From: Hymenobacter sp. BT559
Lineage (GTDB): Bacteria > Bacteroidota > Bacteroidia > Cytophagales > Hymenobacteraceae
Length of the DNA: 64,000 nt
Direction of reading: 5' to 3'
NCBI RefSeq assembly: GCF_017571525.1
Contig: NZ_JAGETY010000001.1
Location: 310,001 to 374,000, forward strand
In this document: positions 16,340 to 25,302 of the stretch, in pieces
How the letters are laid out: each line of letters starts with the position of its first letter
How positions within the stretch are numbered: the stretch's first letter is position 1
Translations under genes and position numbers: made by a program
The notes under the pieces: generated by a model
What the model saw: only the letters and a program-made list of their open reading frames with translations
What the model was told of the DNA's origin: nothing
The model's database searches: none

Positions 16340-19300
16340 CTATCCTATTGTCAGCACACCATTGCTTTCAGCCAACTCTTTGTCCAACAATAAGCTATCA
16401 ATCACAACATTAAGCAGCTGCCGCTGCTCCTCGCCAGGCCGCGCAAAGCCCAGCAGCCGGGCGGCGGCCAGCGCTACTGCCTCGCGCGGCAGGGCAAAGC
16501 TGTCGCGCACCACGGTGCGCACGGCGGCGGCCAGCTCCTCGGGCGCCACGAGGCTCAGCTTGCGCGAGATGGGCGGCAGCGCGCTGCGGTCGCGCACGGG
16601 CACGGCGGCGGGCAGCATGGTAGGCGTCCACAAAAAATCGCCCTGCACCCGAATGCTACCGATTTTGGCGGCTAGCTGGGCCGCCTCGGCCACGCTGGCC
16701 CGAATGCGTGAGCCCACTTGCGTAGCGCCCGCAGCGTTGGCCAGGCGGCGGGTGGCTTCGTCAAGGTGCACGGGGCTTTCTACGGCCACTACCTCGGCCA
16801 GCCAGGCGGCCAGGCGGCCCACCGGGTGCTGGGGCAATTCTTTTTGGCGAATGGTGGGCGGCAACTGCGCCACCTGGTAGGGCGGCGCGGCCGAGGTGCC
16901 GGGCGCGGGCGGTGCCTCGCGGGCCAGCGCGGTGGGGCTAGCCACCTCAATGGCTTCTTCCTCAATCACATCAGCCTGGTCGAGGGTGGCCTGGCGGCGG
17001 GCTTCTTCGATGGCCGCCACGGCGCGCTCGGTGGCCGCAGCAGGGTCCCGGAACCAATCGGTGCTCCAGATGCGGTGCAGGCGCCAGCCTACGGCTTCGA
17101 GCACCTGCTGGCGCTGGCGGTCGCGGTCGCGGGCCGAGCGGGCGCTGTGGTACATGGCCCCGTCGCACTCGATGCCCAGCACGTACCGGCCCGGCTCGCT
17201 AGGGTCAACTACCGCCAAATCAATGTAAAAGCCCTGGCTGCCTACCTGCGGCCGCACGGCATAGCCCCGCGCCGTGAGCGCCTGCCGCACGGCATCTTCA
17301 AATGGTGTGGCGACCTCCTGGCTAGCCTCCTCGGCTTGGCTGAGGCGCCCGTGCTGCGCAAACTGCAGGAAAGTGCGCAATGCGGCCACGCCCTTGGCCC
17401 GCGTGCGGCTCAGGTCGAGGTCGTCGGCGGTGAGGTTGGTGAAGACCTCGCAGCGCTGCTTGGCGCGGGTTATCAGCACGTTGAGGCGGCGCTCGCCCCC
17501 CTCGCCATTCAGGGGGCCAAAGTTCATGGTGAGGCTGCCATCGTGGGTGCGGCCGTAGCCGAGGCTGATGAGAATGACGTCGCGCTCGTCGCCCTGCACA
17601 TTCTCCAGGTTCTTGATAAAAAAAGGCTCGTGCGGGTGGCGGTTGAAAAACGCCTCGGTTTCGGGGTGCTGCCGGCGCCGGCTTTCGAGCGCATCCTGGA
17701 TGGCCTGGCGCTGCGCCGTGCTGAAGGCCACCACCCCGAGCGTGAGCTGGGGCGTGGTGCGGGCGTGGGCGAGCACGGCCTCGGCCACCGCGGCGGCCTC
17801 CTGCGGATTGGTGCGCGTGGTGCCGCGCTCGTAGTAGGTATCGGGCAAGTGATGGTACACCAGCCCCAGCTGCCCTTGCCCGCCGGGGCTGGGGAAAATC
17901 ACCAGCTTATCGTCGTAGAAAAGATGATTGGAGGCCGCGATAAGCGACTGGTGCAGCGAGCGGTAGTGCCAGCGCAGCATGCGCTCGGGCATCTGGCGGG
18001 CCTTGCAAAGCTCCAGAATACTCTGGATGTCGGCGGTCACGTTTTCCTCATCGGCCGCCTCGCCGGCGCCGGTGAGCGAGTCGAAAAAGCTCGTCGGCGG
18101 CAGCTGCTTCGAGTCGCCCACCACTACCAGCTGCCGGCCTCTGGCCACCGCGCCCAGCGCATCGACGGGCTTCACTTGGCTGGCCTCGTCGAACACTACC
18201 AGGTCAAACTCCACGGCGCCAGGCGGCAGGTAGCTGGCCACCGACAGCGGCGACATCATAAAAATAGGCTTGATGGCCTGCACCGCACGCCCTGCCTTGG
18301 CCATGAGCTGGCGCAGGGACAAGTGGCGGCTTTTCTTGGCAAACTCGTTGCGCAAGAGCAGCATCTGGCCGCCCGCCTGCGGGTTGGGCAGCTGCTCGAA
18401 GTGCTGCCGCATAGCCCGTATCCGGTTGTGAACCAGCGAGTCGCGGTCGGCCACCCGAAAGCGGCCGGCTATTTCCTCGTGGCTAGCCCGCTCAAACTGC
18501 CGCAGAGCCGGGTGCAGCTCGTAGGCCAGCCGCTGTAGGTATTCGAGCCAGGTTTGGCGCGCGGCGGCAGCCAGGTGCTGGCTGGCTTCGAGCCAGGTTT
18601 CGGCCAGCACCAGCAGCTCGGGCAGGTGCTCGGCGCGGGCAGTGGCGGCCATGTTATTCCACTCGGTGGCGAGACGCAGGGCCGGCAGGTTGGCTGCCCA
18701 AGCAGCCAGCGTGGCCAGCTGATGGTCAAATGGTTGAAACTGCAACCGGCCCTCGGTGCCAAAGCGCCGGGCTTCATTCAGCTGCAGCGCATCGGCTAGG
18801 GCCTGCACGGCGGCTCGCTGCTGGGCAAGCGCATTTTCGAGGCTAGCCAGTGGCGCGGCAATGGCGTCGGGGCGCTCGGCGCGGGCCAGGTAGCCTAGCA
18901 GGTCGGCGGGCAGCTCGCCGCGGGCAATACGCTGGTGCGTACTGGTAAGATACTCCTGCATTTTGGCCAATGCTGGCCAGTCGGAGCGCTCACCCTGCCA
19001 GGCATGGCCGAACAGCTGCTGGCCTAGTGAGCCAGTATCTATCACTGTCTGAGCATGCCGCGCCGCCTCGTGGATAGCGTCGATAATAGTCACCAAGCCA
19101 GCATTTTCTTTAGGGAGTGGACCGCGCCACAAGCCCTGCAGACGCTGGCGGGCGCGGCGATAGTCGCCGCTCAGAAACCGCCACCACTTATCGCCGTAGG
19201 CCAGCAGGGCGGCGCGCTCGGCCAGCAATTGCTGGCTCCAGGCTTCGGGCAGCAGCACGGCTTCATGCTGCCGGCGCAGGGCGGCGTGGGTGGCGCCGGC

Positions 19301-21109
19301 TTGCAGCGCCTCGGCGAGGCGGGCAGCCTGGTGCAGCCAGGCGGCCTCTGCTACGGCGGTGCCGGCTAGCGGCGGGGCTAGCTGGGCGTGGCGGGCGACT
19401 GGCAGCAGGGCTTCGGCAGCCAGGCGGCCGGTTGGCACGGGCAGGCCCAGTAGGCTGGCCAGGGCCTCGCCAGCCGCTTGCAGCGCCTGCACGGCAGCAG
19501 TGGCCGTGGCCAAGCGCGGGGCCAGCGCGGCCTGGTCGGCGGGCAGCAGCACGGTAAGCTCACTACCCCAGAATAACAGGCTTTTCGGCGGGCCTATTTT
19601 CTGCAAAGCGGCCTGCAAACTAGTGGCCAGGGCCTCGGCGTGAGCAGCGTCGGCATCGGTCCAGGTGGCGAGCTGGGCGAAGGGAATGCGGGGCAGCGAC
19701 ACTCCGCCAGTCGCTTCGCGCAGCGCCAGCAGCTCGCCGGCTACCTGCTGGGCGGTACGGCGGCTGCGGCCCAGCGGCGCATTCACGGCCAGGGCGTAGT
19801 CGTTGAGGACCTGGCGGTAGCGCGGCAGCTGGGCCATTTGGTCTTCTATACTGGCAGCGGTGGCGGGGCGGCCCAGGTTCAGGGTTTGCTTCAGCTCATC
19901 GAGCAAGGCCTTTTTATTGGCCTTGTGGCTGTGCAGCTCCAGGCAGGCGGCGCCGAGGCCTAGCGCGTCGAGGCGGCGCTTTACAACTTCGAGCGCCGCC
20001 ATTTTTTCGGCCACGAAGAGCACTTTCTTGCCAGCCCCGATGGCCTCGGCCAGCAGGTTGGCAATGGTTTGCGACTTGCCCGTGCCGGGCGGCCCCTGAA
20101 TGACGAGGTTGCGCCCCTCGTGCACGGCCAGCAGGGCTAGCAGTTGCGACGAGTCAGCATCGAGCACCTGGTGCAGCTCGGCGGCCGGGCTTTCGGTGTC
20201 CAAAAACGCCGTTTCGCCCACCGTGGGCGGGGCATCCTGGAAGCCCGTGTCGGTGCCCAGCAGCGCCCCAATGGCTGGGTGGCCGAGCAAGCTGGCCCCG
20301 GCGGGCCAGGTGCTGGGGTCGAGGTCGCGGTAGAGCAGAAATTTCCCAAACGAAAAGAAGCCAAGCGCCAGGCTATCACTCTCTACCCGCCAGCGCTCGA
20401 AGCCCGCCACGGCCGCCGCTACTTCGGTATAGTAGTCGCCCAGCTGGCCTTCCTCGTCCAACTCGGGCAGCGGCAGGGCTAGCCCGAAGCTGGCCTTGAG
20501 CTTGGCTTGCAGCGACAGATTGCCCTCGACCTCGGCACCGGTGTGGCGCAGCCGAAAGCGCTCGGCAGCGGTGCCGCGCTCCAGCAGCACGGGCACCAGC
20601 ACCAGCGGCGCCTGGCGCGGCTCGGGGCTGCTGGCGTCCTCATACCAGGTGAGCATGCCCAGCGCCAGGAAAAGGATATTGACGCCGGTTTCTTCGAGGC
20701 TGGTGCGGGCGGTGTAGTAGGTATTGAGCAGGCGCTTTTCGAGCTGGGCCAGCGGCTCGGCAGTTTGCAGCTTATTGTCAGAGAGCAGGGCTAGCCGCTC
20801 GGCTTCGGTGGGCAGCAGAGGCGGATTCTCAACCAGGTAGTCGGTGAGGGCCGGTAGGTCGTCGGAGGCCGCGGTGGGCTGCTCTTTGAGCGCGGGCCGG
20901 GCCGGCTTGGGAGCTTGGGGCGCAGCCTGGAAATACATGGTTTTGCCCTGACGCACCAGCACGTCGAATACCGCTGCGGCTTCTTCGCGCACTATGCTCA
21001 CCCCCTGCGCTTTAGACAAGCGAAAGTTGAGCAGCGGGTTGCGCATACCCAGGTCGAGCAGCTCCTGGCGGGAGGCGTCGAGGCGGGTGGCAAGGGAAGT
21101 AGGCTCCAT
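16340..21109 (-). CDS. DUF4011 - SF1 helicase - Vsr-like nuclease - DUF3320 protein
   Basis: A single 1589-residue protein. An N-terminal DUF4011-like region covers about 1-300. SF1 helicase motifs follow: Walker A GPPGTGKS at 339-346, motif II VVFDEASQ near 972, motif III GDSKQLPPTSFF near 1000, motif V ENVQGDERDVILISLGYG near 1175, and motif VI RRLNVLITRAK near 1211. Next is a Vsr/MTES_1575-type endonuclease domain (about 1265-1365) with YIDLAVV and the IECDGAMYH core, and then a C-terminal DUF3320 region (about 1440-1500). A long helical insert of about 500 residues separates Walker A from motif II. This order matches the DUF4011-helicase-Vsr proteins reported as single-gene anti-phage defence (Hhe type). 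Defence in this organism is an inference. No methylase or other defence gene is adjacent, so it stands alone. Confidence 0.85.
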   Translation of the reverse strand: MEPTSLATRLDASRQELLDLGMRNPLLNFRLSKAQGVSIVREEAAAVFDVLVRQGKTMYFQAAPQAPKPARPALKEQPTAASDDLPALTDYLVENPPLLPTEAERLALLSDNKLQTAEPLAQLEKRLLNTYYTARTSLEETGVNILFLALGMLTWYEDASSPEPRQAPLVLVPVLLERGTAAERFRLRHTGAEVEGNLSLQAKLKASFGLALPLPELDEEGQLGDYYTEVAAAVAGFERWRVESDSLALGFFSFGKFLLYRDLDPSTWPAGASLLGHPAIGALLGTDTGFQDAPPTVGETAFLDTESPAAELHQVLDADSSQLLALLAVHEGRNLVIQGPPGTGKSQTIANLLAEAIGAGKKVLFVAEKMAALEVVKRRLDALGLGAACLELHSHKANKKALLDELKQTLNLGRPATAASIEDQMAQLPRYRQVLNDYALAVNAPLGRSRRTAQQVAGELLALREATGGVSLPRIPFAQLATWTDADAAHAEALATSLQAALQKIGPPKSLLFWGSELTVLLPADQAALAPRLATATAAVQALQAAGEALASLLGLPVPTGRLAAEALLPVARHAQLAPPLAGTAVAEAAWLHQAARLAEALQAGATHAALRRQHEAVLLPEAWSQQLLAERAALLAYGDKWWRFLSGDYRRARQRLQGLWRGPLPKENAGLVTIIDAIHEAARHAQTVIDTGSLGQQLFGHAWQGERSDWPALAKMQEYLTSTHQRIARGELPADLLGYLARAERPDAIAAPLASLENALAQQRAAVQALADALQLNEARRFGTEGRLQFQPFDHQLATLAAWAANLPALRLATEWNNMAATARAEHLPELLVLAETWLEASQHLAAAARQTWLEYLQRLAYELHPALRQFERASHEEIAGRFRVADRDSLVHNRIRAMRQHFEQLPNPQAGGQMLLLRNEFAKKSRHLSLRQLMAKAGRAVQAIKPIFMMSPLSVASYLPPGAVEFDLVVFDEASQVKPVDALGAVARGRQLVVVGDSKQLPPTSFFDSLTGAGEAADEENVTADIQSILELCKARQMPERMLRWHYRSLHQSLIAASNHLFYDDKLVIFPSPGGQGQLGLVYHHLPDTYYERGTTRTNPQEAAAVAEAVLAHARTTPQLTLGVVAFSTAQRQAIQDALESRRRQHPETEAFFNRHPHEPFFIKNLENVQGDERDVILISLGYGRTHDGSLTMNFGPLNGEGGERRLNVLITRAKQRCEVFTNLTADDLDLSRTRAKGVAALRTFLQFAQHGRLSQAEEASQEVATPFEDAVRQALTARGYAVRPQVGSQGFYIDLAVVDPSEPGRYVLGIECDGAMYHSARSARDRDRQRQQVLEAVGWRLHRIWSTDWFRDPAAATERAVAAIEEARRQATLDQADVIEEEAIEVASPTALAREAPPAPGTSAAPPYQVAQLPPTIRQKELPQHPVGRLAAWLAEVVAVESPVHLDEATRRLANAAGATQVGSRIRASVAEAAQLAAKIGSIRVQGDFLWTPTMLPAAVPVRDRSALPPISRKLSLVAPEELAAAVRTVVRDSFALPREAVALAAARLLGFARPGEEQRQLLNVVIDSLLLDKELAESNGVLTIG

Positions 21110-21130
21110 ACGATAGACTTGTCAGGGCGT

Positions 21131-21166
21131 CAATAGCTTACCATGATACTTCTGGCAAAGCTATTG
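21131..21166. repeat. Hairpin upstream of the helicase gene
   Basis: Perfect 9-bp arms (21131-21139 and 21158-21166, word CAATAGCTT) with an 18-nt loop. It lies between the helicase start (21109) and the stop of the upstream FG-GAP-like gene (21209). It could be a weak terminator for the latter or a leader structure of the helicase mRNA. There is no U-tract. Confidence 0.45.
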
Positions 21167-21208
21167 GTGGTATGACCTCCTCCCGCCACGCTGGGCCTAG
21201 CACGTTAT

Positions 21209-21889
21209 TCATGGGGCCGGCCTGTACTCAACCAGCCGGCGGAGCGGCCGCACTGGCTGCCGGCCGCGGCGATTTTCCAGCAGCTTGCATTCATCCGAAA
21301 CTTTCACCGACTCGTAGGCGCCGGTGAGCAGATTGGTGTCGCGGTCCACGTCGCCGGGCCGGTGGTCGGGCAGGCTAGGGCAATTCTCCGCGTTGATATG
21401 GCTAAGGGTATAGGTTTCGCCAATCTGATAAAAGCTGCCCTGCTGGTAGCGAAACTTGCCCGTGACCGCCCAGCGCCAGCTGCTGCCGCCGTAATGGTAG
21501 ATGCTCAGCACCCCTTTGGCAATGTCCAGGCCGGCAAAGGGGTCACCAAATACGCCGCCGCACTCTTTACACAGGACAGCTTGGCGCGCTGCAGCGGCTA
21601 GCTTGTAGCCGCTGGCCGTGCGCCACAGCACCACCAGCAGCCGCGGAAACGGAATATTGTCGTTGGTGGCCGGAACCGGGCCGGCTTCGGTACTGGCGGT
21701 AGGGGCAAGGGCTAGCACCACATCGGGGCGGCCGTCGCCGTTGAGGTCCCCGGTGGCACGGCCCTCGGGCAGCTGGTAGTAACCCTTGGGAACGAAGCCA
21801 GCCGGCGTGGGGGCGCTGGTGGGGAAGCTTTGGGCCTGGGCGACGGAGCTGGTCGCCACCGCCAGCAGGGCTAGCAGCCGGGTTCTCAT
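21209..21889 (-). CDS. Secreted protein with an FG-GAP/VCBS-like motif
   Basis: 226 residues. A signal peptide (about 1-19, ending VAQAQ) precedes ATGDLNGDGRPDVVLALAP, a calcium-binding DxDxDGxxD-type loop of FG-GAP/VCBS repeats. Only one such repeat is visible. A later CKECGG pair may form a disulfide or metal site. Bacteroidota often carry such secreted proteins with unknown roles. Its ATG overlaps the stop of the upstream permease by 4 bp (ATGA), so the two are probably translated from one message. Confidence 0.72.
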   Translation of the reverse strand: MRTRLLALLAVATSSVAQAQSFPTSAPTPAGFVPKGYYQLPEGRATGDLNGDGRPDVVLALAPTASTEAGPVPATNDNIPFPRLLVVLWRTASGYKLAAAARQAVLCKECGGVFGDPFAGLDIAKGVLSIYHYGGSSWRWAVTGKFRYQQGSFYQIGETYTLSHINAENCPSLPDHRPGDVDRDTNLLTGAYESVKVSDECKLLENRRGRQPVRPLRRLVEYRPAP

Positions 21890-23661
21890 GCTGGCACTCC
21901 TACCGGCTTATTCAGCTTGGAATGCTTATAGCCGTAGCCGAAATAAATGGCCAACCCGATGAGCAGCCAAATCAGGAACATCGTCCAGTTGTTGATGCCG
22001 AGCTGCGTCATTAAGTACAAGTTGGTGAGCAGGCCCAGCACCGGCAGCAGCGAGAGCTTTTTCTGAAACGTGACCACCATGATGGCTAGCGAGGCCAGGA
22101 TGAAGACGAGGTACGGTATCTGGTGGCGAAATACGCTGTAGTAGCCCTCGCCCGAGCGGGCGGCGGTGCGGCCGTTTACGTCCTCAATGAGCTTCATAAT
22201 GGTGTCGTGGTCGTAGCGCCACAGCAGCCAGCCAGCACCCACCAACAGCAGCGGCACCAGCCAGCGCCCGTTGATGTAGGGCACCGTGAAGCGGGCATCG
22301 GACTTGCCGTAGGGGTCGAGGATGAGGATGCCGCCGCACACCAGCGCAAAGGCGAACAGCGTGCCGATGCTGGTGAGGTCTACCACCAAATCCATATTCA
22401 GAAACAAAGCCGGCACGCCCACAAAAATGCCCGTGATGATGGTGCTGAACGAGGGCGTATGAAACCTGGGGTGGACCTTGGCAAATACGGGGGGCAGCAG
22501 GCCGTCGCGGCTCATCGTGAGCCAGATGCGCGGCTGGCCCAGCTGAAACACCAGCAGCACCGAGGCCATGGCAAACACCGCACTCACGGCCACCAGGCCC
22601 GAAAACTTAGGCAGGCCCACCTTGGCAAATACGAACGAGAGCGGGTCGCCCACCCCGAGCTCCTTGTAGCTTACCATGCCGGTGAGTACCAGCGTGATGA
22701 TAACGTAGAGCACCGTGCAGATAATAAGCGCGTACATCATGGCCTTGGGCAGGTCGCGCTGCGGGTTTTTGCACTCCTCGGCAGTGGTCGAGATAGCGTC
22801 GAAGCCGATGTAGGCGAAGAACACCGCCGACACGCCCTTGAGCACGCCCCCGATACCGTTGGGCGCGAAGGGGTGCCAGTTAGCCGGCTTTACGTAGAAC
22901 ACGCCCACGGCAATTACAATCGCTACCACGGCTAGTTTCAAGGCTACCAAGAAGTTAGAAGCGTTTTTACTTTCCTTGATGCCGACGTATACCAGCGCCG
23001 TAATGGCTACCGTGATAAGGAAGGCCGGCAGGTCGACCACCAGTCGGAAGCCGCCCGGTAGCTCGGGGGCCTGGGCCCAAGCGTAGTACGCGTCGAGCTG
23101 CGCCGGCGTGGCGGCCGCTAGGGGCTTACCGCTCTGCATAAGCGTCATAACGGCCTCGTAGCCAGCATAGGCACTTTGGGTGCCCATGGTGAGCCAGCGC
23201 GGTATATGCATACCAATGCCATCGAGCAGGCCGGTAAAGTAATCGCTCCACGAAATGGCTACTACGATGTTGCCCACCGCGTATTCCATAATGAGCGCCC
23301 AGCCGATAATCCAGGCGGCGAGCTCGCCAAATGAGGTGTAGGCGTAGGTGTAAGCCGAGCCGCTGACCGGAATAGTGGCCGCAAACTGCGCGTAGCACAG
23401 CGCCGAAAACGCGCAGGCAATGGCGGTGAACACAAACAGCAGCGACACCGCCGGGCCGCCGTTGAGGCTAGCCTGCCCGATGGTCGAAAAAATGCCCGCC
23501 CCAATGATGGCCGCAATACCAAGGCCGGTGAGGTCGCGCACAGTAAGGTGGCGGGCTAGCCCGCCGGGCGCGCCGCCGTGGCCATCGGCATCGGCGGGCG
23601 GGTTGGCTAGGATGGCCGCGATGGACTTGCGGCGGAAGAGCGAGGAATTGGTGGGGGGCAT
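21886..23661 (-). CDS. APC-family amino acid permease
   Basis: About 591 residues from the ATG at 23661; the longer frame from 23784 would overlap the divergent neighbour. A cytoplasmic N-terminus is followed by 12 or more helices. GLGIAAIIGAGIFSTIGQAS is the APC substrate-binding first helix, with the unwound GAGIF segment. The later FFAYIGFDAISTTAEECKNP is typical of the cationic amino acid transporter (CAT/YhdG-like) subgroup. Substrate choice among amino acids is not resolved. It overlaps the downstream FG-GAP-like gene by 4 bp. Confidence 0.9.
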   Translation of the reverse strand: MPPTNSSLFRRKSIAAILANPPADADGHGGAPGGLARHLTVRDLTGLGIAAIIGAGIFSTIGQASLNGGPAVSLLFVFTAIACAFSALCYAQFAATIPVSGSAYTYAYTSFGELAAWIIGWALIMEYAVGNIVVAISWSDYFTGLLDGIGMHIPRWLTMGTQSAYAGYEAVMTLMQSGKPLAAATPAQLDAYYAWAQAPELPGGFRLVVDLPAFLITVAITALVYVGIKESKNASNFLVALKLAVVAIVIAVGVFYVKPANWHPFAPNGIGGVLKGVSAVFFAYIGFDAISTTAEECKNPQRDLPKAMMYALIICTVLYVIITLVLTGMVSYKELGVGDPLSFVFAKVGLPKFSGLVAVSAVFAMASVLLVFQLGQPRIWLTMSRDGLLPPVFAKVHPRFHTPSFSTIITGIFVGVPALFLNMDLVVDLTSIGTLFAFALVCGGILILDPYGKSDARFTVPYINGRWLVPLLLVGAGWLLWRYDHDTIMKLIEDVNGRTAARSGEGYYSVFRHQIPYLVFILASLAIMVVTFQKKLSLLPVLGLLTNLYLMTQLGINNWTMFLIWLLIGLAIYFGYGYKHSKLNKPVGVPA

Positions 23662-23775
23662 TCGGCCAGGGGGAGATTGGGCGCGCAAACTAGTAAACGG
23701 CCAAGATACGGCCGGGGCCGTGTGCAATCGGGCGCAGCGCGGCATCAAGAGAAAACCACCGTGCTTTTCTGAGCT

Positions 23776-24564
23776 ATGCCCCAACGTGCTACCCTAGTCC
23801 GCATTCCGCAGCCCTGCCCCGAAAGCTGGGATGCTATGGCGCCCGCCGCCACTGGTCGCCACTGCGCCGCCTGCCAGAAAACCGTGGTCGATTTCACCAA
23901 GAAAACCGACGCCGAAATCCTGATGGCCCTGCACCACGCGGCGGGCCAAACCTGCGGCCGGCTGCGCCCCGACCAGCTAGAACGGCCGCTGGTACCCGCC
24001 GCTGCCCCTGGTCGCTGGCGAAGCTGGCTAGGGGCAGTGCTGGCCCTGGGCGGGATGCTGGGGGCGGGCCGGGCGGCAGCCCAGACACGCAGCTACTACG
24101 CCGGACCCTTCCCCGCGGTGGTAAGCACCAGCACTTCGACGCAACATGGCCAGCCCGCCGCATCTACGTCAGCCCCTCCCGCCAGCACTAGCGGCAGTGG
24201 GCCAGTAACACTGCGCGGCGTGGTCACCGATGTCACCACGCACCAAGGAATACCCGGCGTAACGGTGTTGGTGAAGGGTACTACCCTCGGCGTTTCGACC
24301 GATGTTAATGGGGCTTTCACCTTGTCAGTAGAGGCTAGCGCTACGCCAGCGCAACTACTTATTAGCTCAGTAGGCTACGTTACGCAAGAGCATACGGCCG
24401 CCCCTAACCAGCTGCTCACGGTAGCGCTGTCCGTCGATTCGACTCAGTTATCGGGCGAGGTGGTGATAATCGGCGGAATTTCTCAGCGCCCGTGGCCCTG
24501 GCACCCGCGCCGCTTTTTCAACTGGAGCAAGTATTGGCTGACGAAGCCGTTTCGGGCGGGCTAG
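23776..24564 (+). CDS. Cys-rich N-domain fused to a CarboxypepD_reg-like domain
   Basis: 262 residues. The N-terminal about 70 residues carry CPESWDAMAP, GRHCAACQKTVVDFT and CGRLRPDQLERPL. These form a Cys/His pattern (Cys, His-Cys-x2-Cys, Cys) likely to bind a metal. A hydrophobic segment follows near residues 78-95, then a Ser/Thr/Pro linker. The C-terminal CarboxypepD_reg-like beta-sandwich (about 150-235) has GVVTDVTTHQGIPGVTVLVKG and VSTDVNGAFTL. The topology suggests a cytoplasmic Cys-domain and an external sandwich. It is followed 35 bp later by a paralogue with the same N-domain. No function is established. Confidence 0.75.
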   Translation: MPQRATLVRIPQPCPESWDAMAPAATGRHCAACQKTVVDFTKKTDAEILMALHHAAGQTCGRLRPDQLERPLVPAAAPGRWRSWLGAVLALGGMLGAGRAAAQTRSYYAGPFPAVVSTSTSTQHGQPAASTSAPPASTSGSGPVTLRGVVTDVTTHQGIPGVTVLVKGTTLGVSTDVNGAFTLSVEASATPAQLLISSVGYVTQEHTAAPNQLLTVALSVDSTQLSGEVVIIGGISQRPWPWHPRRFFNWSKYWLTKPFRAG

Positions 24565-24599
24565 CTAGATTAGCATCGCTGCAAACTCACCTTTATCCT

Positions 24600-25250
24600 A
24601 TGCCCACTACTGTTATCCACCAGCCCAACACTTGCCATGAGAGTTGGGATGCGATGGCCCCTAACGCAGTGGGCCGGCACTGTGCTAGCTGCCAAACGCA
24701 GGTTGTAGACTTTACCCTTATGACCGATGGGGAAGTAGTGGCCTTCCTGAGTCAATATAGCCCTAAACGTCGCTGCGGCCGGTTTCGAGAAGACCAGGTA
24801 GACCGGCCCCTATTGGCGGCGGCGCAGCCCGTAACCGGGTGGCGGCCGTGGTCAGTGGCTATGGTGCTGCTACTAGGCTCCGTTTCAGGAATGAAGGCCC
24901 GGGCGCAACATGCAAAGCCAAGGACTCCGGCACCCGACCTAATGCAAGCAGTCATTCCCGACAGCTTATTTCTCGTTCAGGGGGTAGTGCACAACTGGCT
25001 GGGTATACATCAAGCCGGGGCATGGGTGAGAATGAGAGGCGCAGAGGATAGTACCGATGCCAAGGGCCATTTTCAGTTTCTACTACCGAAGCGTGAATTT
25101 GGCCGAGCACGCTACCTCTCCGCTACTTACTGGAAGGAGAGCTACGGAAGAAACCGTCTGGGCGCTAGGGTGCCGTTCGACTCTACTCGTACCAAACCCT
25201 ACCACATCCGGCTAAGAAAAGCAATTAACCGCAATCCTGGCTTCTTCTAG
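24600..25250 (+). CDS. Paralogue of the upstream Cys-rich membrane protein
   Basis: 216 residues from the ATG at 24600; the open frame reaches 24492 but would overlap the previous gene. The N-terminus repeats the neighbour's pattern closely: CHESWDAMAPNAVGRHC, CASCQTQVVDFT and CGRFREDQVDRPL. A hydrophobic segment (about 82-100) is next, and then a shorter, diverged beta-rich C-terminus with VQGVVHNWLGIHQAGAWVR and DAKGHFQFLLP. That reads as a degenerate CarboxypepD_reg-like domain. GC content and codon use look slightly lower than in neighbouring genes. Tandem duplication with a diverged external domain is the simplest reading. Confidence 0.72.
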   Translation: MPTTVIHQPNTCHESWDAMAPNAVGRHCASCQTQVVDFTLMTDGEVVAFLSQYSPKRRCGRFREDQVDRPLLAAAQPVTGWRPWSVAMVLLLGSVSGMKARAQHAKPRTPAPDLMQAVIPDSLFLVQGVVHNWLGIHQAGAWVRMRGAEDSTDAKGHFQFLLPKREFGRARYLSATYWKESYGRNRLGARVPFDSTRTKPYHIRLRKAINRNPGFF

Positions 25251-25302
25251 GCTCTATAGCTTGCCCCAAACTTTTCAGCCCCGAGAACCCTTGTGCTAGG
25301 GT

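Noticed and set aside
16718..18538. 606-codon plus-strand frame inside the helicase gene
   Set aside because: It is antisense to conserved helicase and nuclease motifs, and its translation shows no recognisable family. Codon use follows from the opposite strand.
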